Shown here: one piece after another, positions 1-8,772 of the stretch | How the letters are laid out: each line of letters begins with the position of its first letter | How positions within the stretch are numbered: the stretch's first letter is position 1 | Translations under genes and position numbers: made by a program | Assembly: GCF_900100205.1 (NCBI RefSeq) | Contig: NZ_FNEQ01000001.1 | Location: 1,302,001 to 1,366,000 of the forward strand | Length of the DNA: 64,000 nucleotides | Direction of reading: 5' to 3' | From: Duganella sp. OV510 | GTDB taxonomy: Bacteria; Pseudomonadota; Gammaproteobacteria; Burkholderiales; Burkholderiaceae_D | Notes under the pieces: model-generated | Database searches by the model: none | The model's input: the letters and a program-made list of their open reading frames with translations, nothing else | Told to the model about the DNA's origin: nothing

Positions 1-411
1 ATGACCATTCGTTTTGATTCCTGGCCTGAACGCGCCCATCCTGTCATTGCTGTCATGCTGGCGGTGGCGATTTGTGCGGTGCCGGTCGTGCTGCCGCACT
101 TTGATCTGGCCAACCTGCCGGCCAACCTGTTTGCCTACGTCTTCTGCTGCGTGCTGGCCTATCCGTTCGCGGCGCTGCTGCGCCACCGCCTCACCAGCCT
201 GCCGGTGGTATGGGGCATTGCCGCGCTGCTCCTGCTGGCGGCCTGTTTCTACCATACCAATATCATCGCCGAAACCGCCAACAGCGCGTGGCCGCAACGG
301 CGCGACGTCACGCTCGACAAATTCCTGTTCAATTTGCCGCAATTGACGATCGGAGTGTTGTGTTGGTGGCTATTAGTGCTACGTCCCGACCGCCGCAATC
401 GGAGAGTGTGA
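1..411 (+). CDS. Small integral membrane protein of unknown function
   Basis: I do not recognise this 136-residue protein. It is hydrophobic, with about four predicted membrane segments: near residues 15-32, 38-58, 66-85 and 113-126. A polar stretch lies between the last two, and the short tail is arginine-rich, as expected for a cytoplasmic end. The reading frame opens with the first base of the window, so the ATG at position 1 may be internal and the real start may lie outside. The PilZ gene follows after 33 bases on the same strand, so the two may be co-transcribed. Confidence is good that it is coding and low for any role. Confidence 0.55.
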   Translation: MTIRFDSWPERAHPVIAVMLAVAICAVPVVLPHFDLANLPANLFAYVFCCVLAYPFAALLRHRLTSLPVVWGIAALLLLAACFYHTNIIAETANSAWPQRRDVTLDKFLFNLPQLTIGVLCWWLLVLRPDRRNRRV

Positions 412-444
412 TAATCTTTCCATAATCGAACTTCCGCTAGCACC

Positions 445-777
445 ATGACTCAGAAAGCCCGCACAGCCCGCCGCCACGACGTGCGCCAGCCAGCCGTGCT
501 GACCATGACCGACGAGAGCCGCCACGAAGTCCACACGCTGGACCTGTCCCACGGTGGCATCAGCCTGCAAACCGGAAGCCAGATGCGCCTGGCGCAATAC
601 TGCGCCGTCTCCTTCAAGGTCCAGCTGGGCGAAGTCGACCACAACGTGCTGGCCATGGGCCAGGTGATCTACAGCGATCCCGACGCCGAACTCGGCTTCA
701 AAACCGGCGTCCAGTTCCTGCGCATCGACGATGACAGCCGCGCCATATTCCACCAGCTGCTGCAAGAAAATCAATAA
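445..777 (+). CDS. PilZ-domain protein, probable c-di-GMP receptor
   Basis: This 110-residue protein is essentially a single PilZ domain. Both c-di-GMP binding signatures are visible: the RxxxR motif at residues 10-14 (RHDVR) and the [D/N]xSxxG motif at 33-38 (DLSHGG). Hydrophobic strands of the beta-barrel follow. PilZ proteins of this length act as stand-alone effectors that couple the second messenger to motility, exopolysaccharide or pilus function. No partner domain is fused, and the neighbours do not show which process is controlled. There is no good ribosome-binding site before the ATG. Binding of c-di-GMP is inferred from the intact motifs; the target is unknown. Confidence 0.85.
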   Translation: MTQKARTARRHDVRQPAVLTMTDESRHEVHTLDLSHGGISLQTGSQMRLAQYCAVSFKVQLGEVDHNVLAMGQVIYSDPDAELGFKTGVQFLRIDDDSRAIFHQLLQENQ

Positions 778-804
778 TCCCCACCGGTTGCATGCCAGAC
801 GAAT

Positions 805-850
805 TTCCGCTATATTGAACAAAGTTTCGCTATAACGGATTTTCGCTATA
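805..850. repeat. Three direct copies of TTTCGCTATA
   Basis: The 10-mer TTTCGCTATA occurs exactly at 825-834 and 841-850. A variant, TTCCGCTATA, lies at 805-814. The spacing between starts is 20 and 16 bases. They lie between the PilZ gene and the next gene, where a promoter is expected. Iterated short repeats of this kind are typical of binding sites for an activator or repressor; which one cannot be told. Confidence 0.45.
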
Positions 851-867
851 GCTCATCAGCATCAAGA

Positions 868-907
868 GTCGGTTCAACCGACGCCAACCTGCCTCCCCGG
901 GCAAGGT
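868..907 (+). promoter_or_regulatory. Two-hairpin leader upstream of the 998 gene
   Basis: Two adjacent inverted repeats can be drawn. The first is GTCGG/CCGAC at 868-882 with a five-base loop. The second is ACCTGCC (887-893) pairing with GGC-A-AGGT (900-907), with one bulged A and a six-base loop. They sit about 90 bases before the start codon at 998 and after the TTTCGCTATA repeats, so they would lie in the 5' untranslated RNA. I could not match them to a riboswitch class I know. Confidence 0.3.
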
Positions 908-997
908 GGAAGCCTCTACGGCGATGCGGCCTTTTCACGGCAACGAAGCGGGTGTGACATGGTTACTCCAAATCGAGCCAAGCTTGCAGGAGAAATC

Positions 998-1306
998 ATG
1001 AGCACATTTACCGCCCTTTCCCCAGATACCAGGCCACTGGACAGCCAGTTCCGCATGACGCACACCTTTCATCTGTCGGTAGGCGCCAATGAGCCTGCAG
1101 CCGGCCAACTCGAATCGACCTTGAAAAGCGCCAGCGCACGCGTCGACAAATGGCAGATTTTGCGTCGAGGCGGCTGTTATGAGCACAGCATCACTGTCGG
1201 CGGCATCGGCGAAACCTCCGCCCGCGCGCTGCGCAAGGCGCTCGCCAGCCTGAACAGCGAAATCAAGGTCCGCGTCGAACACATGCTGCACTTTGACGCC
1301 CGGTAA
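998..1306 (+). CDS. Small conserved-looking protein of unknown function
   Basis: The protein has 102 residues when started at the ATG at 998, which has a good ribosome-binding site (AGGAG, six bases upstream). A start at 959 in the same frame has none. No signal peptide or membrane segment is seen. The sequence alternates strands and helices: a strand near residues 21-27, a helix at 33-43, strands at 48-63, a helix at 68-79, a strand at 83-90. This suggests a small ferredoxin-like or ACT-like fold. A single cysteine occurs in the RRGGCYEHS stretch. I do not recognise the family. The structured leader and the repeats upstream imply regulated expression. Confidence 0.55.
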   Translation: MSTFTALSPDTRPLDSQFRMTHTFHLSVGANEPAAGQLESTLKSASARVDKWQILRRGGCYEHSITVGGIGETSARALRKALASLNSEIKVRVEHMLHFDAR

Positions 1307-1360
1307 CCACCAGCGCATTGAGTGTGATATTGTTTTGGCAATCCAACTTCCCCCCGCACT

Positions 1361-2542
1361 ATGATTGCCAAAGCTCTTCGCAAGACAATTCTTTGCCTAT
1401 GCTGTATCTCGTCCGCCATCGCCACAGCCGCGCAGATACAGACCCGCGAACAACTTGCAGCCGTTCTCGCATCCGGTGAGCCGACACCACTGGACGCGTT
1501 GACGCCCTACGGCAAGCGCTCTTTCCTTGCTGGCCTGCGGTGGCGCGACAACCATGTAATCAGCTTCAACCATGCGGCGCTGACTGACGAACTGAATCCA
1601 GGGCAACTCGAAGCGGCATTGGCCTTCATGGGACTCGGCGAGCATCTGCCGCAGCTCACGCAAGGGCTGGTCGGCGAACCGCTACGATTGCCTGAACCAT
1701 CCGCCGATACAGAACGGCGTCTGCATTTGCTGAAAGAATTCGCCGATCATCCGCAGGATAACGGGCCGGCGTCGGCCACGCGCATCAACACGGCGCTACT
1801 ACAACGCTACGATGAACTATTCAGGGACAGGATGAGCAGCCAGGCGCTGATGCTTCAGCCGGATGGGGACTTGCCGCTGCTATTCAGTGCCACCATGCTG
1901 GTGCATCAGGAGCTTCCCGGTTCGGCGGCCTATATCGACATGCTGGCGCTGCACGCGGAATTTTCCCGGCGCGGCATCGATACCCGGCGCGGCATCGACA
2001 GAACAGTCTTCACCGCGATGCTGGCCGCACGTGCATTCGAAGCGGCGCGCGCATTTGCCGCCCGCCATCCGCTACTGGCGGACAAGGCCATACCCAAGGT
2101 GATCGACCAACTCGGGCCCGACTTCGTTGGCCGCACAGTATTCGACTACAACGCCGCCAGCAACACGCTGACGCGGCGCGCCTTGCCCGCTGCCAAAGAT
2201 ACCGAACTGCTGATGGTGGTGGACGCCGGCTGCCATCCCTCCCGCAACGCGCTCGACGCCCTGCACGATGACCGCAAGTTCCTGGCACGACTGCGCATGG
2301 CCAATCTGACCCTGATCATCCCGCCCAGCGCCTCCATCCCTTTCGACTTCGTGGCAGGCTGGAACAGGGAACACCCACAAACGCCGATGTCCATCCCCTA
2401 CAACGTCAGCGAATGGCAAGCGTTCAACGTCGGCGCGGTGCCGCAATTCTATCTGCTGAAAGACGGCCGCCCGGTCGCGCAATTGACCGGCTGGTCGCAG
2501 GAAGACGGCAAAGCGGCGCTGCTTAATCTGATCAAGCAATAA
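1361..2542 (+). CDS. Exported protein with a C-terminal thioredoxin-like domain
   Basis: The protein has 393 residues, with a signal peptide at about 1-23 (positive start, hydrophobic core, cleavage after a TAAA-like site). Residues 30-270 are helical and unrecognised. The last 115 residues look like a thioredoxin fold. A strand (ELLMVVDAGC) is followed by a helix carrying a single cysteine at about 291 in AGCHPS where CxxC would sit. A cis-proline motif (GAVPQFYL) occurs near 360, then a KDGRPVAQLTGW hairpin and a final helix. With one cysteine it cannot be a normal dithiol oxidoreductase; it may act through a mixed disulfide or be a structural relative. A strong terminator follows the stop codon directly. 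Function unknown. Confidence 0.6.
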   Translation: MIAKALRKTILCLCCISSAIATAAQIQTREQLAAVLASGEPTPLDALTPYGKRSFLAGLRWRDNHVISFNHAALTDELNPGQLEAALAFMGLGEHLPQLTQGLVGEPLRLPEPSADTERRLHLLKEFADHPQDNGPASATRINTALLQRYDELFRDRMSSQALMLQPDGDLPLLFSATMLVHQELPGSAAYIDMLALHAEFSRRGIDTRRGIDRTVFTAMLAARAFEAARAFAARHPLLADKAIPKVIDQLGPDFVGRTVFDYNAASNTLTRRALPAAKDTELLMVVDAGCHPSRNALDALHDDRKFLARLRMANLTLIIPPSASIPFDFVAGWNREHPQTPMSIPYNVSEWQAFNVGAVPQFYLLKDGRPVAQLTGWSQEDGKAALLNLIKQ

Positions 2543-2568
2543 AAAAACGGGCCGAAGCCCGTTTTTTT
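2541..2568. terminator. Bidirectional intrinsic terminator
   Basis: A perfect 12-bp stem (arms 2541-2552 and 2557-2568, loop CGAA) has seven A at its left end and seven T at its right end. It therefore works in both directions. It lies between the convergent thioredoxin-like gene and gltA, ending 21 bases from the gltA stop codon. Confidence 0.9.
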
Positions 2569-2589
2569 ATGCTGCGTGCTAACCGTGGA

Positions 2590-3891
2590 TTAACGCTTGT
2601 CCAGCGGTGGCACGTCGCGCACGGTCGAGCCGATGAACAGCTGGCGTGGACGGCCGATTTTCTGCTCTGGATCGGCGATCATTTCGTTCCACTGGGCGAT
2701 CCAGCCGATGGTACGCGCCATCGCGAAGATGCCGGTGAACAGCGACACTGGAATGCCCAGCGCCGATTGCACGATGCCCGAGTAGAAGTCGACGTTCGGG
2801 TACAGTTTGCGCGAAACGAAGTATTCGTCGTTCAGTGCAATCTTTTCCAGTTCCATCGCCAGTTTGAACAGCGGGTCGTCTTGCAGGCCCAGTTCGTTCA
2901 GCACTTCGTAGCAGGTTTCACGCATCAGCTTCGCACGTGGGTCGAAGTTTTTGTAGACGCGGTGACCGAAGCCCATCAGCTTGACGCCGGAGTTCTTGTC
3001 TTTAACCTGGGCGATGAAGGCCGGGATGTTGTCCACCGAGCCGATTTCTTTCAGCATGGTCAGTGCCGCTTCGTTGGCGCCGCCGTGGGCAGGGCCCCAC
3101 AGGCAGGCGATACCGGCAGCGATACAGGCGAACGGGTTGGCGCCCGACGAACCGGCCAGACGCACGGTCGAGGTCGAAGCATTCTGTTCGTGGTCAGCGT
3201 GCAGGATCAGGATACGGTCCAGCGCGCGCACCAGCACGTCGTTGACTTTGTATTCTTCGCATGGATTGCCGAACATCATGCGCATGAAGTTGGCCGAGTA
3301 CGACAGGTCGTTGCGTGGGTACACGAACGGCTGGCCGATCGAGTATTTGTACGCCATCGCCACCAGCGTAGGCATCTTGGCGATCAGGCGGATGGCCGAT
3401 ACTTCGCGATGCTTGGCGTCGTTGATGTCCAGCGAGTCGTGGTAGAACGAAGCCAGCGCGCCGACGGTGCCGACCAGTACCGACATCGGGTGCGCGTCAC
3501 GACGGAAGCCGCGGAAGAAGAATTGCATCTGCTCGTGCACCATGGTGTGCTTGGTGACGGTCTCAACGAATTCCTTTTTCTGCACGCCGTTCGGCAGTTC
3601 GCCGTTCAGCAGCAGGTAGCACGATTCCATGAAGTCGGCGTTCACCGCCAGCTGTTCGATCGGGTAGCCGCGATATTGCAGTTCGCCCTTGTCGCCGTCG
3701 ATGTAGGTGATCGACGAGTTGCACGCTGCGGTCGACATGAAGCCTGGATCGTAGGTGAACTTGCCGGTCGCGCCGTACAGTTTACGGATGTCGACGACGT
3801 CAGGACCAACGGTGCCTTTGTAGATCGGGAATTCGACCGATGCGCTGCCATCGGAGAACGAGAGAGTGGCTTTGTTATCAGAGATATTCAT
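2590..3891 (-). CDS. gltA: Citrate synthase (type II)
   Basis: Citrate synthase condenses oxaloacetate and acetyl-CoA to citrate, the entry step of the TCA cycle, in the cytoplasm. The 433-residue length and sequence fit the hexameric type of Gram-negative bacteria. Visible are the [10 protein letters not shown] segment, the catalytic-histidine segment [10 protein letters not shown], the [13 protein letters not shown] segment and the VDFYSG segment that carries the catalytic aspartate. The start at 3891 is preferred because AAGGAAG lies seven bases before it; a start ten codons upstream would include the ribosome-binding site. It is the last gene of the sdh group, 53 bases after sdhE, and is closed by the bidirectional terminator. 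Confidence 0.97.
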   Translation of the reverse strand: MNISDNKATLSFSDGSASVEFPIYKGTVGPDVVDIRKLYGATGKFTYDPGFMSTAACNSSITYIDGDKGELQYRGYPIEQLAVNADFMESCYLLLNGELPNGVQKKEFVETVTKHTMVHEQMQFFFRGFRRDAHPMSVLVGTVGALASFYHDSLDINDAKHREVSAIRLIAKMPTLVAMAYKYSIGQPFVYPRNDLSYSANFMRMMFGNPCEEYKVNDVLVRALDRILILHADHEQNASTSTVRLAGSSGANPFACIAAGIACLWGPAHGGANEAALTMLKEIGSVDNIPAFIAQVKDKNSGVKLMGFGHRVYKNFDPRAKLMRETCYEVLNELGLQDDPLFKLAMELEKIALNDEYFVSRKLYPNVDFYSGIVQSALGIPVSLFTGIFAMARTIGWIAQWNEMIADPEQKIGRPRQLFIGSTVRDVPPLDKR

Positions 3892-3944
3892 GGACTCTTC
3901 CTTCTTGGAGAGATGATGCAAGTAAAAGAAACTGGGTGTGCTGC

Positions 3945-4226
3945 TTACGCTTGGCGCAACTGCTGCAGCAACGCGCGAACGTGCGGCAGGTCAATCTCGC
4001 CTTCCGGCTCCTTGCGGGCCAGTACCAGATCCATCAGGGCATTGTCCGACAAGTCGAGGAGCCGCGTTAACGCGTCCACTTCCTCGTCGGTCAATTCAGT
4101 TTCACGCGCATCCAGAAAACGGGTGAGGATGATGTCGTTTTCCAGCAGACCCCGGCGGGCGCGCCAGCGCAGGCGGGCACGGTTGGCTGGGTCGGACTGA
4201 TGCGCTGCGTGATTCGTTTCAGTCAT
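3945..4226 (-). CDS. sdhE: SdhE, FAD assembly factor for succinate dehydrogenase
   Basis: This 93-residue protein matches the SdhE/Sdh5 family, which promotes covalent attachment of FAD to SdhA. The hallmark RGxxE motif is present at residues 25-29 (RGLLE), followed by the helical bundle with the acidic [14 protein letters not shown] stretch. Its place directly after sdhCDAB and before gltA is the usual one in Burkholderiales. A hairpin with a T-run on the minus strand separates it from sdhB, so sdhE-gltA may be expressed partly on its own. Confidence 0.93.
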   Translation of the reverse strand: MTETNHAAHQSDPANRARLRWRARRGLLENDIILTRFLDARETELTDEEVDALTRLLDLSDNALMDLVLARKEPEGEIDLPHVRALLQQLRQA

Positions 4227-4287
4227 AAGTTTATTACTTTACACTGTGCGCGCCATTCTTGCTGGAGCGCAGATTCTAAAACGGTGA

Positions 4288-4320
4288 AACAAAAACGGGC
4301 GGCGCTTGCGCTGCCGCCCG
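4288..4320 (-). terminator. Intrinsic terminator or attenuator between sdhB and sdhE
   Basis: An 8-bp GC-rich stem (arms 4296-4303 and 4313-4320) is followed on the minus strand by a run of T (the A-tract at 4291-4295). It lies 11 bases past the sdhB stop codon. It could end the sdhCDAB message or lower expression of sdhE-gltA. Confidence 0.7.
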
Positions 4321-4331
4321 CAGGGTGCGCG

Positions 4332-5042
4332 TTAGATTGCGCGGCGTACCATCAGCTCTTTGATTTTGCCGATTGCCTTGTTCGGGTTCAGACCTTTAGG
4401 GCAGACATCGACGCAGTTCATGATCGAGTGGCAGCGGAACAAACGGTACGGATCTTCCAGGTTGTCCAGACGCTGGCCGGTGGCTTCGTCGCGCGAGTCG
4501 GCGATGAAGCGGTAGGCTTGCAGCAGGCCGGCAGGACCGACGAACTTGTCCGGATTCCACCAGAACGAAGGGCACGAAGTCGAGCAGCACGCGCACAGGA
4601 TGCACTCGTACAGGCCATCCAGCTCTTCGCGCTGTTCCGGGGTTTGCAGGCGTTCTTTTTCAGGACGGATCGAATCGTTGATCAGGTAAGGCTTGATCGA
4701 ATCGTACTGCTTGAAGAACTGGGTCATGTCGACGATCAGGTCGCGGATCACCGGCAGGCCTGGCAGCGGACGCAGCACGATAGGCTCGCTCAGCTCGTTC
4801 AGGTTGGTGGTGCAAGCCAGGCCGTTCTTGCCGTTGATGTTCATCGCGTCCGAACCGCACACGCCTTCGCGGCACGAGCGGCGCAGGGCCAGCGAGTCAT
4901 CGACGTCGGACTTGATGCGCTGCAGCGCGTCCAGCAGCATCTTGTCGGTGTCTTTCAACTCGACGGTGACATCCTGCATGTACGGCTTGGCGTCCTGATC
5001 CGGATCGTAGCGGTAGATTTTAAGTTTGAGAGTGCGTGCCAT
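4332..5042 (-). CDS. sdhB: Succinate dehydrogenase iron-sulfur subunit
   Basis: SdhB passes electrons from FAD in SdhA to quinone bound at SdhC/SdhD. The 236 residues carry all three cluster-binding sets. The [2Fe-2S] loop is CREGVCGSDA near residue 55-64. The [4Fe-4S] motif is CxxCxCCxxxCP, seen as CILCACCSTSCP near 148-159. The third set, CHSIMNCVDVCPKGLNP, serves the [3Fe-4S] cluster. The length is standard. It follows sdhA by 11 bases and is the last of the four structural genes. Confidence 0.97.
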   Translation of the reverse strand: MARTLKLKIYRYDPDQDAKPYMQDVTVELKDTDKMLLDALQRIKSDVDDSLALRRSCREGVCGSDAMNINGKNGLACTTNLNELSEPIVLRPLPGLPVIRDLIVDMTQFFKQYDSIKPYLINDSIRPEKERLQTPEQREELDGLYECILCACCSTSCPSFWWNPDKFVGPAGLLQAYRFIADSRDEATGQRLDNLEDPYRLFRCHSIMNCVDVCPKGLNPNKAIGKIKELMVRRAI

Positions 5043-5053
5043 GTTGTATAGCC

Positions 5054-6832
5054 TTAGAAAGTACGTGGTTTCGGTTTGAAGGTATCAACCGTCAGCGGCT
5101 TGGTCACGACGGCTTTGTAATCCAGTCGGTTGCCTTCCGAGTACCACAGGGTATGCTTCATCCAGTTGTCGTCGTCGCGGTGCGGGTAATCATCCTGCGC
5201 GTGGGCGCCGCGCGATTCTTTACGGGCAGCTGCCGACACGATGGTGGCTTTCGCGGTTTCGATCAGGTTGTCCAGTTCCAGCGCTTCCACGCGGGCGGTG
5301 TTGAACACCTTCGATTTGTCCTTGAAGGAGACGTGCTTGCGGCGCTCGTCCAGCTTCATGATTTCTTCGACGCCCTTGTTCAGCATCTCGTCGGTACGGA
5401 ACACGCCGCAGTACTTCTGCATGGTGGCGCGGATATCGTTGGCGACGCCCTGCACTTTTTCGGTGCCGGTCGAGGTTTCCAGATGGTTCAGGCGGTTCAG
5501 CGCGAAGTCCGATGCGTCTTTCGGCAGCGGCTTGTTTTCCTTCTGCTTCAGGTTCGATGCCACCAGGTGGTTACCGGCTGCGCGGCCGAACACCAGCAAG
5601 TCCAGCAGCGAGTTGGTGCCCAGGCGGTTGGCGCCGTGCACCGAGACGCAGGCGCATTCGCCGATCGCGTACAGGCCGTTGACCACTTTCTGCGTGCCGT
5701 CGCCGTTCGGCGTGACCACTTGACCGTGGATATTGGTCGGGATGCCGCCCATCTGATAGTGGATGGTCGGCACGACAGGGATCGGTTCCTTGGTCGCATC
5801 GACGTTGGCGAACTTGTGGCCGATTTCCAGAATCGATGGCAGACGCTTCTCGATGGTGTCCTTGCCGATGTGGCGCAGGTCCAGCATGACGTGGTCCTTG
5901 TTCGGACCGCAGCCACGGCCTTCCTTGATCTCCTGGTCCATCGAGCGGGACACGAAGTCGCGCGGCGCCAGATCCTTCAGCGTCGGCGCATAGCGCTCCA
6001 TGAAGCGTTCGCCTTCCGAGTTGATCAGGATACCGCCCTCACCGCGTACACCCTCGGTGATCAGCACGCCCGCGCCGGCCACGCCGGTCGGGTGGAACTG
6101 CCAGAATTCCATGTCCTGCAGCGGCAGGCCGGCGCGTGCGGCCATGCCCATGCCGTCGCCGGTGTTGATGAAGGCATTGGTCGAAGCAGCGAAGATACGG
6201 CCAGCGCCACCGGTGGCGAAGACGGTGGTCTTGGCTTCCAGGATCATCACGTCGCCGGTTTCCATTTCCAGCGCGACCACGCCCACCACGTCGCCTTCGG
6301 CGTCGCGGATCAGGTCCAGCGCCATCCACTCGACGAAGAAGTGGGTGCGGGCGCGAACGTTGCGCTGGTACAGCGTGTGCAGCAGTGCGTGGCCGGTACG
6401 GTCAGCTGCGGCGCAAGCGCGCTGCACAGCTTTTTCACCGAAGTTGGCGGTGTGGCCGCCGAACGGACGCTGGTAGATGGTGCCGTCAGGATTACGGTCG
6501 AACGGCATGCCGAAGTGTTCCAGCTCGTAGACCACCTTCGGTGCTTCGCGGCACATGAATTCGATCGCATCCTGGTCGCCCAGGTAGTCGCCACCCTTGA
6601 CGGTGTCGAACATATGCCAGAACCAGTTGTCTTCGGCCATATTGCCCAGCGAGGCGCCGATGCCGCCCTGTGCCGCAACGGTGTGCGAACGGGTCGGGAA
6701 CACTTTCGACAGCACCGCGACGTTCAGGCCGGCTTCGGCCAGTTGCAGCGATGCGCGCATGCCGGAGCCGCCGGCGCCGACGATTACCGCGTCAAAGCGG
6801 CGGGTTGGAATACCAGATTTAATAGCTGCCAC
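5054..6832 (-). CDS. sdhA: Succinate dehydrogenase flavoprotein subunit
   Basis: SdhA oxidises succinate to fumarate with covalently bound FAD. The N-terminal Rossmann motif [14 protein letters not shown], the flavin-histidine region ([16 protein letters not shown]), the capping domain and the catalytic [10 protein letters not shown] and [15 protein letters not shown] segments are all visible. I chose the GTG at 6832, giving 592 residues ([15 protein letters not shown]). It lies two bases after the sdhD stop with GGAG upstream. The ATG at 6865 would add eleven residues and overlap sdhD. The tight spacing suggests translational coupling. Confidence 0.95.
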   Translation of the reverse strand: MAAIKSGIPTRRFDAVIVGAGGSGMRASLQLAEAGLNVAVLSKVFPTRSHTVAAQGGIGASLGNMAEDNWFWHMFDTVKGGDYLGDQDAIEFMCREAPKVVYELEHFGMPFDRNPDGTIYQRPFGGHTANFGEKAVQRACAAADRTGHALLHTLYQRNVRARTHFFVEWMALDLIRDAEGDVVGVVALEMETGDVMILEAKTTVFATGGAGRIFAASTNAFINTGDGMGMAARAGLPLQDMEFWQFHPTGVAGAGVLITEGVRGEGGILINSEGERFMERYAPTLKDLAPRDFVSRSMDQEIKEGRGCGPNKDHVMLDLRHIGKDTIEKRLPSILEIGHKFANVDATKEPIPVVPTIHYQMGGIPTNIHGQVVTPNGDGTQKVVNGLYAIGECACVSVHGANRLGTNSLLDLLVFGRAAGNHLVASNLKQKENKPLPKDASDFALNRLNHLETSTGTEKVQGVANDIRATMQKYCGVFRTDEMLNKGVEEIMKLDERRKHVSFKDKSKVFNTARVEALELDNLIETAKATIVSAAARKESRGAHAQDDYPHRDDDNWMKHTLWYSEGNRLDYKAVVTKPLTVDTFKPKPRTF

Positions 6833-6834
6833 GA

Positions 6835-7206
6835 TTACACACTCCAGATAATTTGAATCGACCACACAGCGCAGCCAATCAGCCAGGCCATGGTGGCGAT
6901 TTGCAGGAACAGGCGCAGGCCAATGGCGCGCACATAGTCCATCCAGACGTCACGCATGCCTACCCAGGCGTGGTAGAACAGGCCGATCAGCGTCACTGCG
7001 GTGAGCAGCTTGAACCATTGTTGGGCGAACAGGCCAGCCCAGCCTTCATAGGTAAAGTTCTGGCCGGTGAGGAAAGCCAGCACCAGGGCGGCGGTGTAGA
7101 TCACCATGATGACTGCGGTGACGCGTTGCGCCAGCCAGTCACGCATGCCATAGTGCGCGCCGACTACGCGGCGCTTAGGACCGATACCGTTATCGTTAAT
7201 GGACAT
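6835..7206 (-). CDS. sdhD: Succinate dehydrogenase membrane anchor subunit
   Basis: SdhD, with SdhC, anchors the complex and forms the quinone and haem b site. The 123-residue protein starts at MSINDNG and has three membrane segments: about 27-49, 55-78 and 95-117. The motif [15 protein letters not shown] after the second helix is the usual SdhD signature with the histidine near the haem. The ATG at 7206 is one base past the sdhC stop, with GGAG inside the end of sdhC. An ATG five codons earlier overlaps sdhC and is less likely. Confidence 0.93.
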   Translation of the reverse strand: MSINDNGIGPKRRVVGAHYGMRDWLAQRVTAVIMVIYTAALVLAFLTGQNFTYEGWAGLFAQQWFKLLTAVTLIGLFYHAWVGMRDVWMDYVRAIGLRLFLQIATMAWLIGCAVWSIQIIWSV

Positions 7207-7207
7207 T

Positions 7208-7630
7208 TCAGAATACTCCAAACAGTTTCAGGGCGATCAGGGCAGTCAGCACCAGGCTGATGACCAGCACGGTCGCGGAGGATTTACGCGCCGAGTGCTT
7301 GTCCAGGCCGACGTGCAGGTCCATCACCAGGTGACGGATGCCGGCGCACATATGGTGCAGGAAGCTCCAGCTCAGGCCGAGGATGATCAGCTTGACCAGC
7401 GGGTAGGTCACGAAACCTTCGTAGTACGCGAAAGAGATCTCGGAACGCAGCGAATTCTGCAAGAGATACAGCACGAAAGGCAGCAGCACGAACATGCCCA
7501 CGCCGGAAATACGGTGCAGGATGGACACGATGGCAGCCAGTGGCATGCGGTAGTTGGACAGTTCGGTAACGTGGATGTTACGGAACTCCGGCCGTTCTTT
7601 TTTAGGGGCTTCCCTTACGGCTTCTGACAT
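7208..7630 (-). CDS. sdhC: Succinate dehydrogenase cytochrome b556 subunit
   Basis: SdhC is the other haem b and ubiquinone binding anchor. The 140-residue protein shows the family signature SILHRISGVGMF near residues 36-47 and the haem-ligand region FLHHMCAGIRHLVMDLH. It has three membrane helices. It is the first gene of sdhCDAB and has a strong ribosome-binding site (GAGGAGG, seven bases before ATG). The 200 bases upstream, reaching to the GntR gene, must hold the operon promoter; they are AT-rich around 7700-7740. Confidence 0.95.
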   Translation of the reverse strand: MSEAVREAPKKERPEFRNIHVTELSNYRMPLAAIVSILHRISGVGMFVLLPFVLYLLQNSLRSEISFAYYEGFVTYPLVKLIILGLSWSFLHHMCAGIRHLVMDLHVGLDKHSARKSSATVLVISLVLTALIALKLFGVF

Positions 7631-7834
7631 AACAAGACCTCCTCAGGCTTATACAAAATTTTGGTAAGACTACGATTTTCGCCGATTTCCACTCTCATAA
7701 CCAATATCTATTGTTACATATAATAAAAATAGTGGTCGGCATCACAACTGGCGGCTACTTTCCGTAGCTCAACGTATTATCAGCGCAACAATGCTACGGG
7801 CGTATGACCGGCGCCCAGTTACGCTGTGTCTCCT

Positions 7835-8620
7835 TCAATTCAACTCGTTGTGATAGTGATGGCGTTCAGTCAGGTACAGGCCGCGGCGCAGCTCGACCGG
7901 CTTGTCGCCATACGTGAACGACACCCGCTCCGACGCCAGCAGCGGCGTGTTCGCGGCAATTTTCAACAGCGCGGCGTCGCCCTCGGCGGCGCAAACGGCG
8001 CGGATTTTTTCGGTGGCACGGATCATGCGCGTGCCGAATTCGGACTCAAACAGCCCGTACATCGGACCCTTGTATTCTTCCAGCCGCTCCGCAGTCAGCC
8101 CCTTGAAGGTGATGCCTGGCAGCCAGATTTCCTCGACGATGGTTGGCACGGCGTCAAAATGTTGCACACGTTTGACAAATATCACGGCGTCGCCGGACTT
8201 CAGGTCCAGCAACCGCGCTACGTCGGCCGGCGCACGGGTGCGCTTGACTTCGATAAACTGGCTGACGCCTGGGTGCGGCACGCCTTCGTCCGGCATCAGC
8301 CGCAGGAAACGGAACTGGGCGCGCTCTTCGTGGTGGGTGGAGACGAAAGTCCCCTTGCCCTGCTTGCGCATCACCAGGTTTTCGGCGGCCAGCTCGTCGA
8401 TCGCCTTGCGCACCGTGCCCTGGCTGACCTTGAAGCGGTTGGCCAGTTCGACTTCGCTGGGGATCAGTTCACCCGGCTTCCATTCGCCGGACTGCAGGCT
8501 TTTGGTGATCAGGGCCTTGATTTGCTGGTAAAGCGGGGAGAAAGTTGGCGACACCGAAGCAGCACTACCGGCGCTGGCAGCGGTAGCATTGTTGTTCGAA
8601 TTGGGTGGCGCGGAACTCAT
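7835..8620 (-). CDS. GntR-family regulator, HutC subfamily
   Basis: The 261-residue protein has an Ala/Ser/Asn-rich start. A winged-helix domain follows at about residues 25-95 (the GELIPSEVELANRFKVSQGTVRKAIDEL helix-turn-helix region, then a KQGKGTFV wing). A UTRA-type ligand domain comes next (FQ/EVKRTRAPADVARLL onward). HutC-type regulators usually respond to a small metabolite. It lies between sdhC and the divergent mdh, next to a 16-bp palindrome (8680-8695), so control of itself, mdh and perhaps sdh is likely. The ATG at 8620 is chosen over a GTG at 8638; neither has a strong ribosome-binding site. Confidence 0.88.
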   Translation of the reverse strand: MSSAPPNSNNNATAASAGSAASVSPTFSPLYQQIKALITKSLQSGEWKPGELIPSEVELANRFKVSQGTVRKAIDELAAENLVMRKQGKGTFVSTHHEERAQFRFLRLMPDEGVPHPGVSQFIEVKRTRAPADVARLLDLKSGDAVIFVKRVQHFDAVPTIVEEIWLPGITFKGLTAERLEEYKGPMYGLFESEFGTRMIRATEKIRAVCAAEGDAALLKIAANTPLLASERVSFTYGDKPVELRRGLYLTERHHYHNELN

Positions 8621-8679
8621 AGACCAAGATTTCACCACAAATGAACAGTGCCGTCCAGAAAAAACGGCAATAACTTATC

Positions 8680-8695
8680 TGTCTTATATAAGACA
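8680..8695. promoter_or_regulatory. 16-bp perfect palindrome, candidate GntR operator
   Basis: TGTCTTATATAAGACA is self-complementary over all 16 bases. It lies between gntR (minus) and mdh (plus), ten bases upstream of the mdh -35 box. The form, with a TGT half-site spaced to ACA, is of the kind bound by HutC-type GntR dimers. Binding by the neighbouring regulator is inferred from position. Confidence 0.7.
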
Positions 8696-8705
8696 TAAGA
8701 TAGGA

Positions 8706-8734
8706 TTGACAGATAGTGGCAGCAGGCCTACACT
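8706..8734 (+). promoter_or_regulatory. Sigma-70 type promoter of mdh
   Basis: A consensus -35 box TTGACA (8706-8711) is followed after 17 bases by TACACT (8729-8734), a four-of-six match to the -10 consensus. Transcription would start near 8740, leaving a leader of nearly 120 bases before the mdh ATG. Confidence 0.6.
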
Positions 8735-8740
8735 CGCCGC

Positions 8741-8772
8741 CAACGCTTATCGATACATCATTATAAGCGTTG
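8741..8772. repeat. 10-bp inverted repeat at the start of the mdh leader
   Basis: CAACGCTTAT (8741-8750) and ATAAGCGTTG (8763-8772) are perfect complements separated by 12 bases. The repeat sits just past the predicted -10 box. It could be a second operator or an RNA hairpin at the 5' end. A further small hairpin, GGACCG/CGGTCC, lies at 8800-8816. Confidence 0.5.

Noticed and set aside
868-907. Known riboswitch class in the leader before the gene at 998
   Set aside because: I compared it from memory with c-di-GMP, cobalamin, glycine, molybdenum-cofactor, guanidine and SAM motifs and found no core match, so it is reported only as an unclassified structure.
2569-4200. 543-codon open frame on the plus strand across gltA and sdhE
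   Set aside because: It is antisense to two well-conserved genes, and its product is rich in His, Arg, Gln and Val without any family motif. Long antisense frames of this kind are expected in GC-rich DNA.
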